A program made the position numbers and the translations under genes. The notes under the pieces are model-generated. The model made no database searches, was not told the DNA's origin, and worked only from the letters and a program-made list of their open reading frames with translations. Shown piece by piece: positions 32,402 to 41,961 of a stretch of 64,000 nucleotides of DNA; within the stretch, counting starts at the first letter, position 1, and each line of letters starts with the position of its first letter. The DNA comes from Mycolicibacterium sp. CBMA 226 (GTDB taxonomy: Bacteria; Actinomycetota; Actinomycetes; Mycobacteriales; Mycobacteriaceae): assembly GCF_009729075.1 (NCBI RefSeq), contig NZ_VTGY01000022.1:310001-374000 (forward strand), written 5' to 3'.

Positions 32402-34567
32402 ATGGTGAGTGTGTACTCCGTTGAAGCAGCTCGAAATGGGATCAATTCCATTCTTCGACCAAAGTCGATTGCCGTCATTGGAGCGTCGGCCAAGCGCGCA
32501 GCCAGCGGCAACGGGGTGCTGGCCAACCTGCGACGCTATGACTTTTCGGGAAACCTATATGCGGTGCATCCCTCGGCCGGCGAAATCGACGGCATACCTG
32601 CGGTACCCGAGATCCCATTGCTCCCAAACGATCTGGACGTCGCCCTGGTATCCCTACCTGCTCGCGCCGTTGTGCCGACCCTCTACGAGCTTGCGGCGGC
32701 GGGGTGCCGGTCGGCGGTCGTACCAACCGTGGGCATGTCACCCACCGAACTCGATGAACTACGAACCTTCGTCCGTAATGAGAGCTTGGTTGTGCACGGC
32801 CCCAACTGCATGGGTGTGCTCAATTACTCGGACGCAATCCCGCTGTGGATGTTCGCAGGAGGAATGATCCCCGAGCGGCCCGGCAACATATCGTTGGTAA
32901 GCCAGTCAGGTTCTGGGTTCTTTATGACACGCGGTCTTGAGAGGGCGCGCATGTCAAAGATCATCTCGACGGGCAGCGAAATCGGTTTGACCGCCGAGAA
33001 TTATCTGCACTGGCTCGCGCAAGATTCTGACACCGCGGGTGTAGGTCTCATTCTCGAATCGCTGAAGGACGTCCCCGCATTCATCGAGGCGGTAGCAGAG
33101 CTCCGCCGAGCGGGTAAGCCCCTGGTGACGTTGAAGGTGGGACGCACGGAGGCGGGCGCAGCAGCAACGACAGCGCACACTGGCGCGTTGGTCGGTCGCG
33201 ATGATGCCTATGCCAAGCTGTTCGAGCGCCTCGACATTCCGCTGGTCGCTGACTACGACGAAATGGCCGCCGCTCTCGAGCTCTTCTCCTGGCGGGCGCA
33301 ACCGGGTGGCAAAGGCACCGCCGGCATACGAGTGGCAGCACTTACGATCTCAGGAGGGCAGGCAGGGCTTGCTGCTGATCTCGCGACGGCCAGCGGCGTG
33401 TCATTGCCGACTCTGAGTGCAGAGACGGCACTCGAAGTACAGCGACTTCTGCCGGTTGAGCACGTCAACAATCCGCTCGACACCGGTGATGAACACTACG
33501 AAGACAAGGCTTTCGGCGATGCGGTCATTGCCGTAGCCAACGATCCCTCCGTCGATTCGGTCCTGGTCGTTCTCGATGCCCAGTCGACGTTGGCCCCCGT
33601 AGAATTCGACTTCGAAACCCGCTTCTATCCGGAGCTGAACCGTGCTGCGGCGGCGGTGCCCATTCCGATCGTGGTGGCGTCGACCTCGGCTGCCAGTACT
33701 CATCCGGAGTACCGCGAACTCGCGGCGAGCATCCCGTTATTGCGCGGCATTGGTAATGGTTTCGTGGCGCTTCGGGCGCTGGCAGGCAACAGTTCTCCGG
33801 TACCGCTACCAGAGGCCCGGCCCGCCTGGGCACCATCGGCGGCGACGGTTGCAGAACTGCGGGACGATGTGAGTCGAAGGCGGGGCAGTCTCGACTCGGG
33901 CACCCTGTCACGGCTGATCGATGCCTACGGATTGCCATTCGTCTCATCTGTGGTCGTTGAAGAGCCGACTGAGGCCGTCGCGCGGGCGCGTGATCGCTAT
34001 CCGGTGGTCGCGAAAATCTCCTCGCCGGATATAACTCATCGCTCCGATATCGGCGCCGTCGTGACCGATATCCACGATGCCGAATCGCTCACCGCGGCCC
34101 TGACCACGATCGCTGATCGGGTCCGGTCGAGCCACCCCAACGCACGCATTGCGGGATTCGAACTCCAAGAACAGGTACCACCGGGAATCGAGGCACTCAT
34201 AGGGTTCGTTTCGGACCCGGTGTTCGGTGCGACCGTCACGGTCGGGATGGGCGGTACGTTGGTCGAGCTGATCGGCGACGCCGAAGTTGCCCACACGCCG
34301 CTCTCGGAGCCCGAAGCTGCCGCGATGATCCAACGAACCCGGCTCGGGCGGTTGCTGAACGGCTATCGCAACCTCAACCCACCCACGGACATAACTCAAT
34401 TGACCGACACTTTGGTGCGAGTGTCGTGGCTGGCCGCCGATTTCGCTGACCTTCTTGCCGGCGGCGACTTCAACCCGGCCATCGTCGAGATCGAATCCGG
34501 TCGTGTTCGCCTGGTCGACGCTCTTGTCGAGCGAGCCGCCGTGCCTACCCACAAAGGACCACAGTGA
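32402..34567 (+). CDS. NDP-forming acyl-CoA synthetase (acetate-CoA ligase type)
   Basis: About 721 residues with both parts of the ADP-forming acyl-CoA synthetase fold. The N-terminal CoA-binding/ligase part has LRPKSIAVIGAS, VVHGPNCMGVLN, the LVSQSGSGFFMTRGLERARMSKIISTGSEIGL stretch and TAHTGALVGRDDAY with the His phosphorylation region. The C-terminal ATP-grasp part has YPVVAKISSPDITHRSDIGAVV. It activates short or substituted acids to CoA thioesters. I start at ATG 32402 because the -10 box overlaps the earlier in-frame TTG at 32342. It is translationally coupled to the next gene by a four-base overlap. Confidence 0.85.
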   Translation: MVSVYSVEAARNGINSILRPKSIAVIGASAKRAASGNGVLANLRRYDFSGNLYAVHPSAGEIDGIPAVPEIPLLPNDLDVALVSLPARAVVPTLYELAAAGCRSAVVPTVGMSPTELDELRTFVRNESLVVHGPNCMGVLNYSDAIPLWMFAGGMIPERPGNISLVSQSGSGFFMTRGLERARMSKIISTGSEIGLTAENYLHWLAQDSDTAGVGLILESLKDVPAFIEAVAELRRAGKPLVTLKVGRTEAGAAATTAHTGALVGRDDAYAKLFERLDIPLVADYDEMAAALELFSWRAQPGGKGTAGIRVAALTISGGQAGLAADLATASGVSLPTLSAETALEVQRLLPVEHVNNPLDTGDEHYEDKAFGDAVIAVANDPSVDSVLVVLDAQSTLAPVEFDFETRFYPELNRAAAAVPIPIVVASTSAASTHPEYRELAASIPLLRGIGNGFVALRALAGNSSPVPLPEARPAWAPSAATVAELRDDVSRRRGSLDSGTLSRLIDAYGLPFVSSVVVEEPTEAVARARDRYPVVAKISSPDITHRSDIGAVVTDIHDAESLTAALTTIADRVRSSHPNARIAGFELQEQVPPGIEALIGFVSDPVFGATVTVGMGGTLVELIGDAEVAHTPLSEPEAAAMIQRTRLGRLLNGYRNLNPPTDITQLTDTLVRVSWLAADFADLLAGGDFNPAIVEIESGRVRLVDALVERAAVPTHKGPQ

Positions 34568-35598
34568 CTATCACCGAACCTACTGCAGGCGTCGTAACGA
34601 GCTTCACCCCTCTGACCATCGATCCGGCCGACCTCGACATTGCCATCGGTGGCCAATTCGTCGGGGCGTGGATCGAAGTCGACCTGCCTCGCGTCCAGGT
34701 GTTCCATCACGCCACGTTCACCAGCGACAACGCGGTGCCAATGGAGATCGACCTGTACCCGGAAGGTCTGCTTGAAGGCTTCAATTCGATCGGGCTCCTG
34801 GACAGACTCCACCAAGGTGTATTCGACGTAGCAGCAGAGCCGGGTCCGACCAGGCAGACGTGGTCGAAGAAGCTTCGCGCCATCCGCAAGATTCGGTGGA
34901 CAAGCCGGATCGAGGCCGGCCAGCTGATGCGCGCACGAGGCGCCGTTACCGGCGCGACCAAGTGCGCCGAGGGATTCCTTCTCGATCTCGACATCGTCGT
35001 CGAAGTGTTGGGCCGAGAAAAGCCCGGCCTGGTTATCCAGTGGAGCCAGTTGTGGCAGCCGACCGGCGCTCAAACAACCGCCGCCGCGATTGGTGCGGAG
35101 TCTGCACTCGCTACCGCCGTCGGGCAGGCGACCGACAACGAAGATTTGCTGGTCGTGACGACGCCCTTCGAGCTGATCCCGACCATGGCAGGCAGGCCGT
35201 TCCGCGGGGAATGGATCACCGTCGATCAGGGGCGGCGTTGGGAATGGGCCGTCTGTACGTCAGCGGCAGGTGACGAGCTGAATCACTACGATCCCGATGA
35301 CGACGTACTCAAACCGGCGCACGTGCTCGCCCTGCTCGAGTACATGTGCAACCGCGTGGTCAACGTCGACCCGGGGCCGTGGTGGGGCTGGAACTACGGA
35401 TTAGACGGCGTGGTATTCGGCGACGACGTCCGCGTCGGCGAACGTGTTCGACTAACCGGGACCGTCGAGTCTGTCGCAACCCGGAGCGAGGGCTTCGTGC
35501 CCTGTTTTGCCTTCTCCGTGGAGGCCGCCGGCCGCCCGGACCCGGTGCTGACTGGACGCTGGCGAGCATTCTGGCTCCCCCCGGAAGACCACAGTTGA
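34564..35598 (+). CDS. Double-hotdog MaoC-like protein
   Basis: 344 residues. The second half has the MaoC-type hotdog pattern (PAHVLALLEYM... WWGWNYGLDGVVFGDDVRVGERVRLTGTVESV), and the first half is a second, diverged hotdog with WSQLWQPTG. These fold as enoyl-CoA hydratases or thioesterases. No clear catalytic Asp-His pair of (R)-hydratases is visible, so the function is open. The GTG start overlaps the acyl-CoA synthetase stop (GTGA), so it probably acts on the CoA ester formed by that enzyme. Confidence 0.7.
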   Translation: MTITEPTAGVVTSFTPLTIDPADLDIAIGGQFVGAWIEVDLPRVQVFHHATFTSDNAVPMEIDLYPEGLLEGFNSIGLLDRLHQGVFDVAAEPGPTRQTWSKKLRAIRKIRWTSRIEAGQLMRARGAVTGATKCAEGFLLDLDIVVEVLGREKPGLVIQWSQLWQPTGAQTTAAAIGAESALATAVGQATDNEDLLVVTTPFELIPTMAGRPFRGEWITVDQGRRWEWAVCTSAAGDELNHYDPDDDVLKPAHVLALLEYMCNRVVNVDPGPWWGWNYGLDGVVFGDDVRVGERVRLTGTVESVATRSEGFVPCFAFSVEAAGRPDPVLTGRWRAFWLPPEDHS

Positions 35599-35643
35599 TC
35601 GAAGCTCGTTCATCCCCAAAGAATTACGAAAGAAGGTTCTCTC

Positions 35644-36168
35644 ATGCCGCAGTTGACATTTGAAGGTCGCACACCCCAAGTCCATCCAGACGCGTGGGTG
35701 GCTCCGACAGCGACCTTGATCGGCGACGTGGTCGTGGAAGCCGGCGCGTCCGTATGGTACGGCGCGGTCCTGCGTGGGGACTTCGGCCGGATCTGGATTC
35801 GGGAAGGTGCCAACGTTCAGGACAACTCCGTGTTGCACGGTGGCGCATCACCCGACATCGAGATCGGACCGGGAGCAACGGTCGGGCACCTGTGCGTCAT
35901 CCATGGCGCAACCGTTGGAGCCGAGGCGATCATCGGAAACAACACGACGATCCAAGACGGTGCGCAGATCGGTGCACGAACGTTGATCGGCGCGGGAAGC
36001 CTGGTGCCCCCAAACGCACGTATCGCAGGTGGCGTGCTGGCTTTGGGTGCACCCGCGAAAGAACGCGGCCCCATCACAGAGGGAGTTGCCGAGCTGATCG
36101 CCAGCAATCCGGAACGGTACCAAGACTTGGCGCACAGGCACGCAAAGGGCGCGCACGAGGCCCCCTGA
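35644..36168 (+). CDS. Gamma-carbonic-anhydrase-like hexapeptide protein (PaaY-like)
   Basis: 174 residues of left-handed beta-helix repeats. The metal-site residues are visible: RGDFGRIWIREGANVQDNSVLHG, then GHLCVIHG. PaaY, a thioesterase that clears dead-end CoA esters in phenylacetate breakdown, belongs to this family and is a better contextual fit than carbonic anhydrase, since a CoA ligase lies two genes upstream. A clear AGAAGG site precedes the ATG. Confidence 0.8.
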   Translation: MPQLTFEGRTPQVHPDAWVAPTATLIGDVVVEAGASVWYGAVLRGDFGRIWIREGANVQDNSVLHGGASPDIEIGPGATVGHLCVIHGATVGAEAIIGNNTTIQDGAQIGARTLIGAGSLVPPNARIAGGVLALGAPAKERGPITEGVAELIASNPERYQDLAHRHAKGAHEAP

Positions 36169-36227
36169 ACGGACCCCTGGAAAGACAATGCACCCCAAAA
36201 CCGATAGGCAGATAGGAAGGGACTTCG

Positions 36228-37433
36228 ATGTCGCTCGAACAGACTCTCAATGACGAAGAACGCCTCGCAGGTCTGAACCACGATCAGCTCCAGCAGTTGG
36301 TCGGATTGGTCGACTACAACGCCGATGACGACGTCTTCCCCGTCAGCGGGTGGGACGCACTGGAATGGACCGTGGGAAACGCCACCCAGACCTCACATTT
36401 CTTTCAGTCGGCCTTCGGCATGGAATTGGTGGCATATTCGGGTCCCTCGACGGGCAACCGTGATCACCACGCATTCGTGCTCAAGAGCGGTGCGGTCAGA
36501 TTCGTTGTGAAGGGCGCGGTCGATCCGAACAGTGAACTCGTCGCGCACCACGGCAAGCACGGTGACGGCATCAGCGACATCGCCTTGACCGTTCCAGACG
36601 TGGACCGATGCATTGCGCACGCCCGCGCCGCCGGCGCGGTTGTCCTGGTCGAACCCCACGACACCAGCGACGAACACGGAACGATCCGATCAGCCAGTAT
36701 CGCGACGTACGGCGACACCCGCCACACCCTCATCGATCGCTCGCACTACACGGGACCGTACCTTCCCGGCTACGTCGAGCGGACCTCGACCTACCGCAAG
36801 CGCGAAGGCGCGCCGAAGCGCATCTTCCAGGCCCTGGACCACGTCGTAGGCAACGTCGAACTGGGCAAGATGGACGAATGGGTCGCCTTCTACAACCGCG
36901 TCATGGGCTTTACCAACATGGCCGAATTCGTTGGCGGCGACATCGCCACCGACTACTCCGCGTTGATGAGCAAGGTTGTCTCCAGCGGAAACCACCGCAT
37001 CAAATTCCCCCTCAACGAGCCCGCAATTGCAAAGAAGCGATCGCAGATCGACGAGTACCTCGATTTCTATCAAGGTCCCGGTGCGCAACACCTGGCCCTT
37101 GCGACCAACGACATCCTCACGTCGGTCGACGAGCTCACCGCTGCCGGAATCGAATTCCTTTCCACGCCTGACTCTTACTATGAAGACCCCGAACTGCGGG
37201 CCCGTATCGGCGAGGTACGCGTCCCCATCGAGGAATTGCAGAAGCGTGGAATTCTCGTCGACCGCGACGAAGACGGGTACCTGCTTCAGATCTTCACCAA
37301 GCCGCTCGTGGATCGACCGACGGTGTTCTTCGAACTCATCGAGCGCCACGGTTCCCTCGGATTCGGGCTGGGCAATTTCAAGGCGTTGTTCGAAGCGATC
37401 GAGCGTGAACAAGAAGCACGCGGAAATTTCTGA
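36228..37433 (+). CDS. hppD: 4-hydroxyphenylpyruvate dioxygenase
   Basis: 401 residues, vicinal-oxygen-chelate fold in two halves. The iron ligands are His in ALDHVVGNVELG, His in GAQHLAL and Glu in FFELIERHG, and the C-terminal helix LGFGLGNFKALFEAIEREQ closes the site. It converts 4-hydroxyphenylpyruvate plus O2 to homogentisate and CO2 using Fe(II). First enzyme of the homogentisate set that continues through HGD and FAH. AGGAAGG upstream of the ATG. Confidence 0.95.
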   Translation: MSLEQTLNDEERLAGLNHDQLQQLVGLVDYNADDDVFPVSGWDALEWTVGNATQTSHFFQSAFGMELVAYSGPSTGNRDHHAFVLKSGAVRFVVKGAVDPNSELVAHHGKHGDGISDIALTVPDVDRCIAHARAAGAVVLVEPHDTSDEHGTIRSASIATYGDTRHTLIDRSHYTGPYLPGYVERTSTYRKREGAPKRIFQALDHVVGNVELGKMDEWVAFYNRVMGFTNMAEFVGGDIATDYSALMSKVVSSGNHRIKFPLNEPAIAKKRSQIDEYLDFYQGPGAQHLALATNDILTSVDELTAAGIEFLSTPDSYYEDPELRARIGEVRVPIEELQKRGILVDRDEDGYLLQIFTKPLVDRPTVFFELIERHGSLGFGLGNFKALFEAIEREQEARGNF

Positions 37434-37496
37434 ATCTCCACACAGCCTGGCGGTAGCTAACCGTCACTCATCCTTACGAGAAGAACAGAGGTCACC

Positions 37497-37901
37497 ATGA
37501 GCCTAGCGTTTTCTGCTTCCCCCGATGTCCATGAGCCGCTCGGCACGTACAGCCACATCGTCGCGTGTCCGGCTGGCGCCAGTTTGGTGTACATCTCCGG
37601 ACAGGTGCCCGTCCGCCCAGACGGAACATGGCCGGCGTCATTTGCCGACCAAGCGGACCAGGTTTTCGCCAATATCGCCGCCCACTTGGCATCAGCAGGC
37701 ATTGACCCCGCCGACGTAGTCAAGGTCAATTCCTACATCGTCGATCACGACGGCGATCCGAGTGCCCTGCTCCGGGCGCGCTCAAAGCATCTGGGCGACC
37801 ACCGGCCGGCAGCGACCGGCATTCTGATCGCTGGTCTGATCAACCCGGAGTGGAAGCTCGAAGTCGAAGTGGTAGCGATGCGTCCGTCGTCGGCACCCTA
37901 G
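37497..37901 (+). CDS. RidA/YjgF family enamine-imine deaminase
   Basis: 134 residues: GTYSHIVACPAGASLVYISGQVPVRPDGTWPA start, DVVKVNSYIVD centre and EVEVVAMRP end, typical of the Rid family. RidA proteins hydrolyse reactive enamines/imines released by PLP or flavin enzymes. The usual catalytic Arg appears in the RPAATG loop. Embedded between HPPD and HGD, so it may clear imines formed by an aminotransferase or amine oxidase feeding the pathway. Confidence 0.82.
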   Translation: MSLAFSASPDVHEPLGTYSHIVACPAGASLVYISGQVPVRPDGTWPASFADQADQVFANIAAHLASAGIDPADVVKVNSYIVDHDGDPSALLRARSKHLGDHRPAATGILIAGLINPEWKLEVEVVAMRPSSAP

Positions 37902-37971
37902 TGCCGCATCCGATTTCGGACTGGTCACCGGTCTGTTCGCTACCTGCTCGTGAGGACATCTAGGAGATCTT

Positions 37972-39165
37972 GTGGCCTACTATCGCCAACTCGGATCCAT
38001 CCCGCCCAAGCGTCACACTCAGCACCGCAGGGCCGACGGTGGGTTGTTCTACGAGGAATTGATGGGGGAGGAGGGCTTCTCCTCGGACTCCTCGCTCCTC
38101 TATCACCGTCACATTCCGTCGGCGATCGTCGACGCGACCGTGTGGAAGCTGCCGGATCAGTGGACGATGCCAAATCACCCTCTCAAGCCGCGCCATCTGA
38201 AGCTGCATGATCTGTTCCCGGCGTCGGCGGACGCCACGACCGACATCGTTACCGGACGTCGTTTGATCCTCGGAAACGCCGACGTTCGCATCTCGTATGT
38301 GGTGGCCTCGCAGGCCTCACCCCTCTACCGCAATGCGATAGGTGACGAGATGGTGTACATCGAGTCCGGTTCTGCCACAGTCGAAACGGTCTTCGGTGCT
38401 CTGCAAGCACGCCAGGGCGACTATGTCCTCATCCCTCGCGCAACAACACACCGATGGGTTCCGCAGGGCGACATCCGGGCGTACGCGATCGAGGCGAACA
38501 GCCACATCGGTCCGCCGAAACGGTACCTGTCCAAGTTCGGTCAACTACTCGAGAACGCGCCCTTCTGCGAACGCGATTTGCACGGGCCGTCTGAGCCATT
38601 GGTGGTCGACGGCACCGATGTCGAGGTGCTTGTCAAACACCGCGGTCCGGCCGGAGTCGTCGGTACGCGCTACGTGTACCCGAATCACCCCTTCGACGTG
38701 GTCGGTTGGGACGGTTGCCTTTACCCGTACACCTTCAACATCTCGGACTACGAGCCGATCACCGGTCGGGTTCATCAGCCGCCACCAGCGCACCAAGCTT
38801 TCGAAGGTGACAACTTCGTCATCTGCAACTTCGTGCCGCGCAAGGTCGACTACCACCCGTTGTCGATTCCAGTCCCGTACTACCACTCGAATGTCGACTC
38901 CGATGAAATAATGTTCTACGTCGGAGGCGATTACGAAGCGCGCAAGGGATCCGGCATTGCACAAGGCTCCGTCTCGATCCATCCCGGCGGCCACGCACAC
39001 GGGCCACAACCGGGAGCCTACGAACGCAGTATCGGCGCCGAGTTCTTCGACGAACTCGCCGTCATGGTCGATACTTTCCGCCCCCTCGAACTCGGCGAAG
39101 GCGCCCTCGCCTGCGAAGACAAGGAATATGCCTGGACGTGGGCAGGACGGGCACCAAGGCAGTGA
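37972..39165 (+). CDS. hmgA: Homogentisate 1,2-dioxygenase
   Basis: 397 residues with the HGD cupin signature: YHSNVDSDEIMFYVGGDYEARKG and HPGGHAHGPQPGAYE carry the iron ligands (His, Glu, His). It opens homogentisate to maleylacetoacetate using Fe(II) and O2. GTG start preceded by AGGAGA. The stop overlaps the start of the next gene (GTGA), coupling it to a protein of unknown function, where a maleylacetoacetate isomerase would be expected. Confidence 0.93.
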   Translation: MAYYRQLGSIPPKRHTQHRRADGGLFYEELMGEEGFSSDSSLLYHRHIPSAIVDATVWKLPDQWTMPNHPLKPRHLKLHDLFPASADATTDIVTGRRLILGNADVRISYVVASQASPLYRNAIGDEMVYIESGSATVETVFGALQARQGDYVLIPRATTHRWVPQGDIRAYAIEANSHIGPPKRYLSKFGQLLENAPFCERDLHGPSEPLVVDGTDVEVLVKHRGPAGVVGTRYVYPNHPFDVVGWDGCLYPYTFNISDYEPITGRVHQPPPAHQAFEGDNFVICNFVPRKVDYHPLSIPVPYYHSNVDSDEIMFYVGGDYEARKGSGIAQGSVSIHPGGHAHGPQPGAYERSIGAEFFDELAVMVDTFRPLELGEGALACEDKEYAWTWAGRAPRQ

Positions 39166-39953
39166 TACCCCGCCTCTTTCACCGTCTGTGTGACGACGCC
39201 GCGCTGTTCCCGCCCGGTAACGCGCCAATCGATCTTGCTCTACCACAACACCTCAGCTACCGGACAAGCGCCTTCGCCGATCTTGTCGGTCCGTTTGTGT
39301 TTCCCATTCCGCGATTAGCGGAGTTGACGGCGATCCCTGCGCAGTTGGATCTTTCGCTGACCGCACCGGGCGGGCCCGCCAGCGTGGAGGCCGGACTGGC
39401 TGCGGCCCAGGCGATCCCGGGAGTCACGGTCGTGGCTGTGGAAGTGGCGATGCCAGAGGGCACCGACCTCACCGCATTGGCCACCGTGGCCCCAGACATT
39501 GACATTTACGTCGAGATCCCACGGGACCAGCGCCGAGAGGTCCTTCTCGACCTTGTAAGCGAGCGTGGATACCGGGCGAAGTTCCGCACTGGAGGAATCA
39601 CTGCAGATCTCTATCCCGACGAGGCGGAACTGGCCGCAGCCATCAGTCAGGCTGCCCGGCGGGAAGTTCCGTTCAAGGCGACCGCCGGCCTGCACCACGC
39701 GGTTCGACACACCGACCCCGACAACGGGTTGGAACAGCACGGGTACCTCAATGTGCTGCTTGCCGGGCAGGCTGCACACAGCGGGGCACGAGAGACCGAG
39801 CTCGAAACCATCCTTGCGATTAGAGAGCCGGCGGTCATCACGCGACTCGTCGCCGCCATCGAGACCGAACGCGCGTTTCTCTCCTTCGGTACCTGCAGTG
39901 TCCGCGAGCCGCTCGACGACTTGATCTCGCTGGGGCTCATCCCCGCCCAGTGA
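39162..39953 (+). CDS. Unknown protein within the homogentisate operon, candidate maleylacetoacetate isomerase substitute
   Basis: 263 residues, coupled to hmgA by a GTGA overlap and followed 54 bp later by fumarylacetoacetase. It begins IPRLFHRLCDDAALFPPGNAP and contains GYRAKFRTGGITADLYPDEAELAAAI and FKATAGLHHAVRHTDPDNGLEQHGYLN, with alternating strands and helices suggesting a TIM-barrel-like fold and a His-rich pocket. I do not recognise a characterised family. The pathway here lacks a glutathione-type maleylacetoacetate isomerase, and mycothiol producers lack glutathione, so this protein may do that step. Function is inferred from position only. Confidence 0.8.
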   Translation: MIPRLFHRLCDDAALFPPGNAPIDLALPQHLSYRTSAFADLVGPFVFPIPRLAELTAIPAQLDLSLTAPGGPASVEAGLAAAQAIPGVTVVAVEVAMPEGTDLTALATVAPDIDIYVEIPRDQRREVLLDLVSERGYRAKFRTGGITADLYPDEAELAAAISQAARREVPFKATAGLHHAVRHTDPDNGLEQHGYLNVLLAGQAAHSGARETELETILAIREPAVITRLVAAIETERAFLSFGTCSVREPLDDLISLGLIPAQ

Positions 39954-40007
39954 TCGAACGTACCAACGCAACGAACGGTCTCACTTCAAGCCCCAGAGGA
40001 AGCTCAC

Positions 40008-41189
40008 GTGACAAACATCGACATCGCCTCAGATTCCTTGTTCGGAATCGACAATCTTCCGTACGGCGTCTTCAGCGCTGACGGCGCCGACCGACGCGTC
40101 GGCGTGCGGTACGGCGAAGTTGTCATCGACATGTCCGTCATGTTCGACGATCCGGTATTTGCGCAGCCGTCGCTCAACGCGTTCATGGCCACTGGCTTTC
40201 ACCGATGGGTGCAGATCCGTGCCTCGCTCACGGATGCGATCAAGGCGGGCACCGTACCCGAGAGGGCAATTCACAGCCTCGACGCCGTCACCTTGCACAT
40301 GCCGTTCGAAGTCGCCGACTATGTCGACTTCTATGCCTCCGAGCACCACGCCAGCAACCTCGGTCGACTTTTCCGGCCTGGTTCGGAACCCTTGATGCCG
40401 AACTGGAAACACCTACCGGTCGCCTACCACGGACGCTCAGGAACCGTCGTGATATCGGGGACCGACATCACGCGTCCGAAAGGTCAGCGCAAGTCGCCCG
40501 ACCAACCGTCACCGACATTCGGGCCGAGCACCCGCCTCGACATCGAGGCGGAGATGGGTTTCGTGGTCGGAGTGCCTTCGGCGCAACCGATTCCGACACA
40601 ACGCTTTGCCGAGCACGTGTTCGGCGTGGTGGTCGTCAACGACTGGTCTGCACGTGACATTCAGGCATGGGAGTACGTGCCACTAGGACCCAACCTGGGC
40701 AAGAGTTTCGCCACATCCATCTCGCCCTGGGTAGTTCCGCTACTTGCGCTGGAGGCTGCCCGGGTGGACACGCCCGTTCAGGACCCCGAGCCGTTGGCGT
40801 ATCTGCAGGAGACACAGTCATGGGGACTCGATATCGACCTGACGGTTGTGTGGAACGGCTACGAAGTAGCCCATCCTCCCTACCGCTCGATGTACTGGTC
40901 GCCGGCGCAGATGCTGGCCCACCAGACCGTCAACGGCGCCACCGCGCGCACCGGTGATCTGTTCGCCTCAGGCACGATCTCGGGTCCGAACAAGAGCCAA
41001 CGGGGCGCCTTTATCGAACTGACCTGGGGCGGGCAAGAGCCCGTGACGCTCGGAACAGAGACGAGAACCTTCCTCGAGGACGGCGACGAAGTGATCATCA
41101 CCGCGAGCGCGCCCGGTGCAAGCGGATCACGCATCGGATTCGGTGAGGTCCGAGGTCGAATCGTCCCCGCGCCCCCTGGCTCACTGTAG
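40008..41189 (+). CDS. fahA: Fumarylacetoacetase
   Basis: 393 residues. FAH signatures: VNDWSARDIQAWEYVPLGPNLGKSFATSISPWVV, YASEHHASNLGRLFRPG near the N-terminal junction with metal-site residues downstream, and NGATARTGDLFASGTISGPN. It hydrolyses fumarylacetoacetate to fumarate and acetoacetate, closing the homogentisate route. GTG start. Last gene of the 12-kb rightward cluster. Confidence 0.93.
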   Translation: MTNIDIASDSLFGIDNLPYGVFSADGADRRVGVRYGEVVIDMSVMFDDPVFAQPSLNAFMATGFHRWVQIRASLTDAIKAGTVPERAIHSLDAVTLHMPFEVADYVDFYASEHHASNLGRLFRPGSEPLMPNWKHLPVAYHGRSGTVVISGTDITRPKGQRKSPDQPSPTFGPSTRLDIEAEMGFVVGVPSAQPIPTQRFAEHVFGVVVVNDWSARDIQAWEYVPLGPNLGKSFATSISPWVVPLLALEAARVDTPVQDPEPLAYLQETQSWGLDIDLTVVWNGYEVAHPPYRSMYWSPAQMLAHQTVNGATARTGDLFASGTISGPNKSQRGAFIELTWGGQEPVTLGTETRTFLEDGDEVIITASAPGASGSRIGFGEVRGRIVPAPPGSL

Positions 41190-41565
41190 TCGGTCGACTG
41201 GCGTAGGCGCCGGAGCCGAACAATGCCAGCGCGATCGTGATTATTCCAGCCACCGCGGAATCGGTCGCGAAACCGTTTGGTAGACAGCAACGTCGGCGGA
41301 TCACCGACATCGTCTCGGTCTAGCCAGGCCTGTGTGATGAAGCGGTGCCTCGGAGGTCCCTGTCTCCAACAGACGCCGCCCTGCCGACCTAGGCACTTAC
41401 ACGAAACGTCACAAAGAGCTAAAGGCATGTGCAAATACACATTCGAAATTAGTGGTCTGTCAAGACCCGCAAGGCGATCTAGCTTGATGATGCTTCCGGG
41501 CTTGACATATCGGGTAGCTCAGCTTGACTCAACTACGCGGCACACAACAAAGAGGCTAGTACAGC
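41190..41565. other. Intergenic after the homogentisate cluster
   Basis: No gene found. The DNA becomes visibly poorer in G+C here and stays so to about 43.8 kb. Confidence 0.4.
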
Positions 41566-41961
41566 TTATGTGACCGCATTCGGCCACCACGCCAAATCGA
41601 GGCGAAAGATGGAGCCGCTTCGTAGGTAATAACTCCCAAAGAATCGGAACGTTGATGGGGTACCCGCCCGCAGCGGGCCCATTACAAACTCAGGCTCCTC
41701 GTTTTTACTGACATACAGGATATCGAACTCGGCCATTACGAGGTCTTCCTTCTGAGCGGATTCGATCAGAGTCACCGTCTCCTTGATTGTTTCTTCGGAC
41801 TCTTCGAGCACAAGTAGCCAATCGGCCTTACCGCGCACGGTGCCGTCGGGGGGTGCCATGAAAGATGGCATGTGAATGACGCAATCATCGGTGTAGTAAC
41901 GGTCGACTACTTCCGCCCGGCTGAGGGTGTTGAAGTCGCGTATATAGGCGGCAAGGTCCAC
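41566..41961 (-). CDS. SnoaL/NTF2-like protein
   Basis: 131 residues of the NTF2-like fold: DFNTLSRAEVVDRYYTDDCVIHMPSFMAPPDGTVRGKADWLLVLEE, then alternating strands ending FGSYYLRSGSIFRLDLAWWPN. Family members are ketosteroid isomerases, polyketide cyclases or small-molecule binders. The two conserved acid residues of isomerases are not certain. Isolated leftward gene in lower-GC DNA, with the 42-kb permease upstream in the same direction. Confidence 0.75.
   Translation of the reverse strand: MDLAAYIRDFNTLSRAEVVDRYYTDDCVIHMPSFMAPPDGTVRGKADWLLVLEESEETIKETVTLIESAQKEDLVMAEFDILYVSKNEEPEFVMGPLRAGTPSTFRFFGSYYLRSGSIFRLDLAWWPNAVT

Noticed and set aside
41500..41580. Possible tRNA-like fold (GGTAGCTCAG string) after the homogentisate cluster
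   Set aside because: The string resembles a D-arm, but no acceptor stem, anticodon loop or TTCGA arm can be placed around it.
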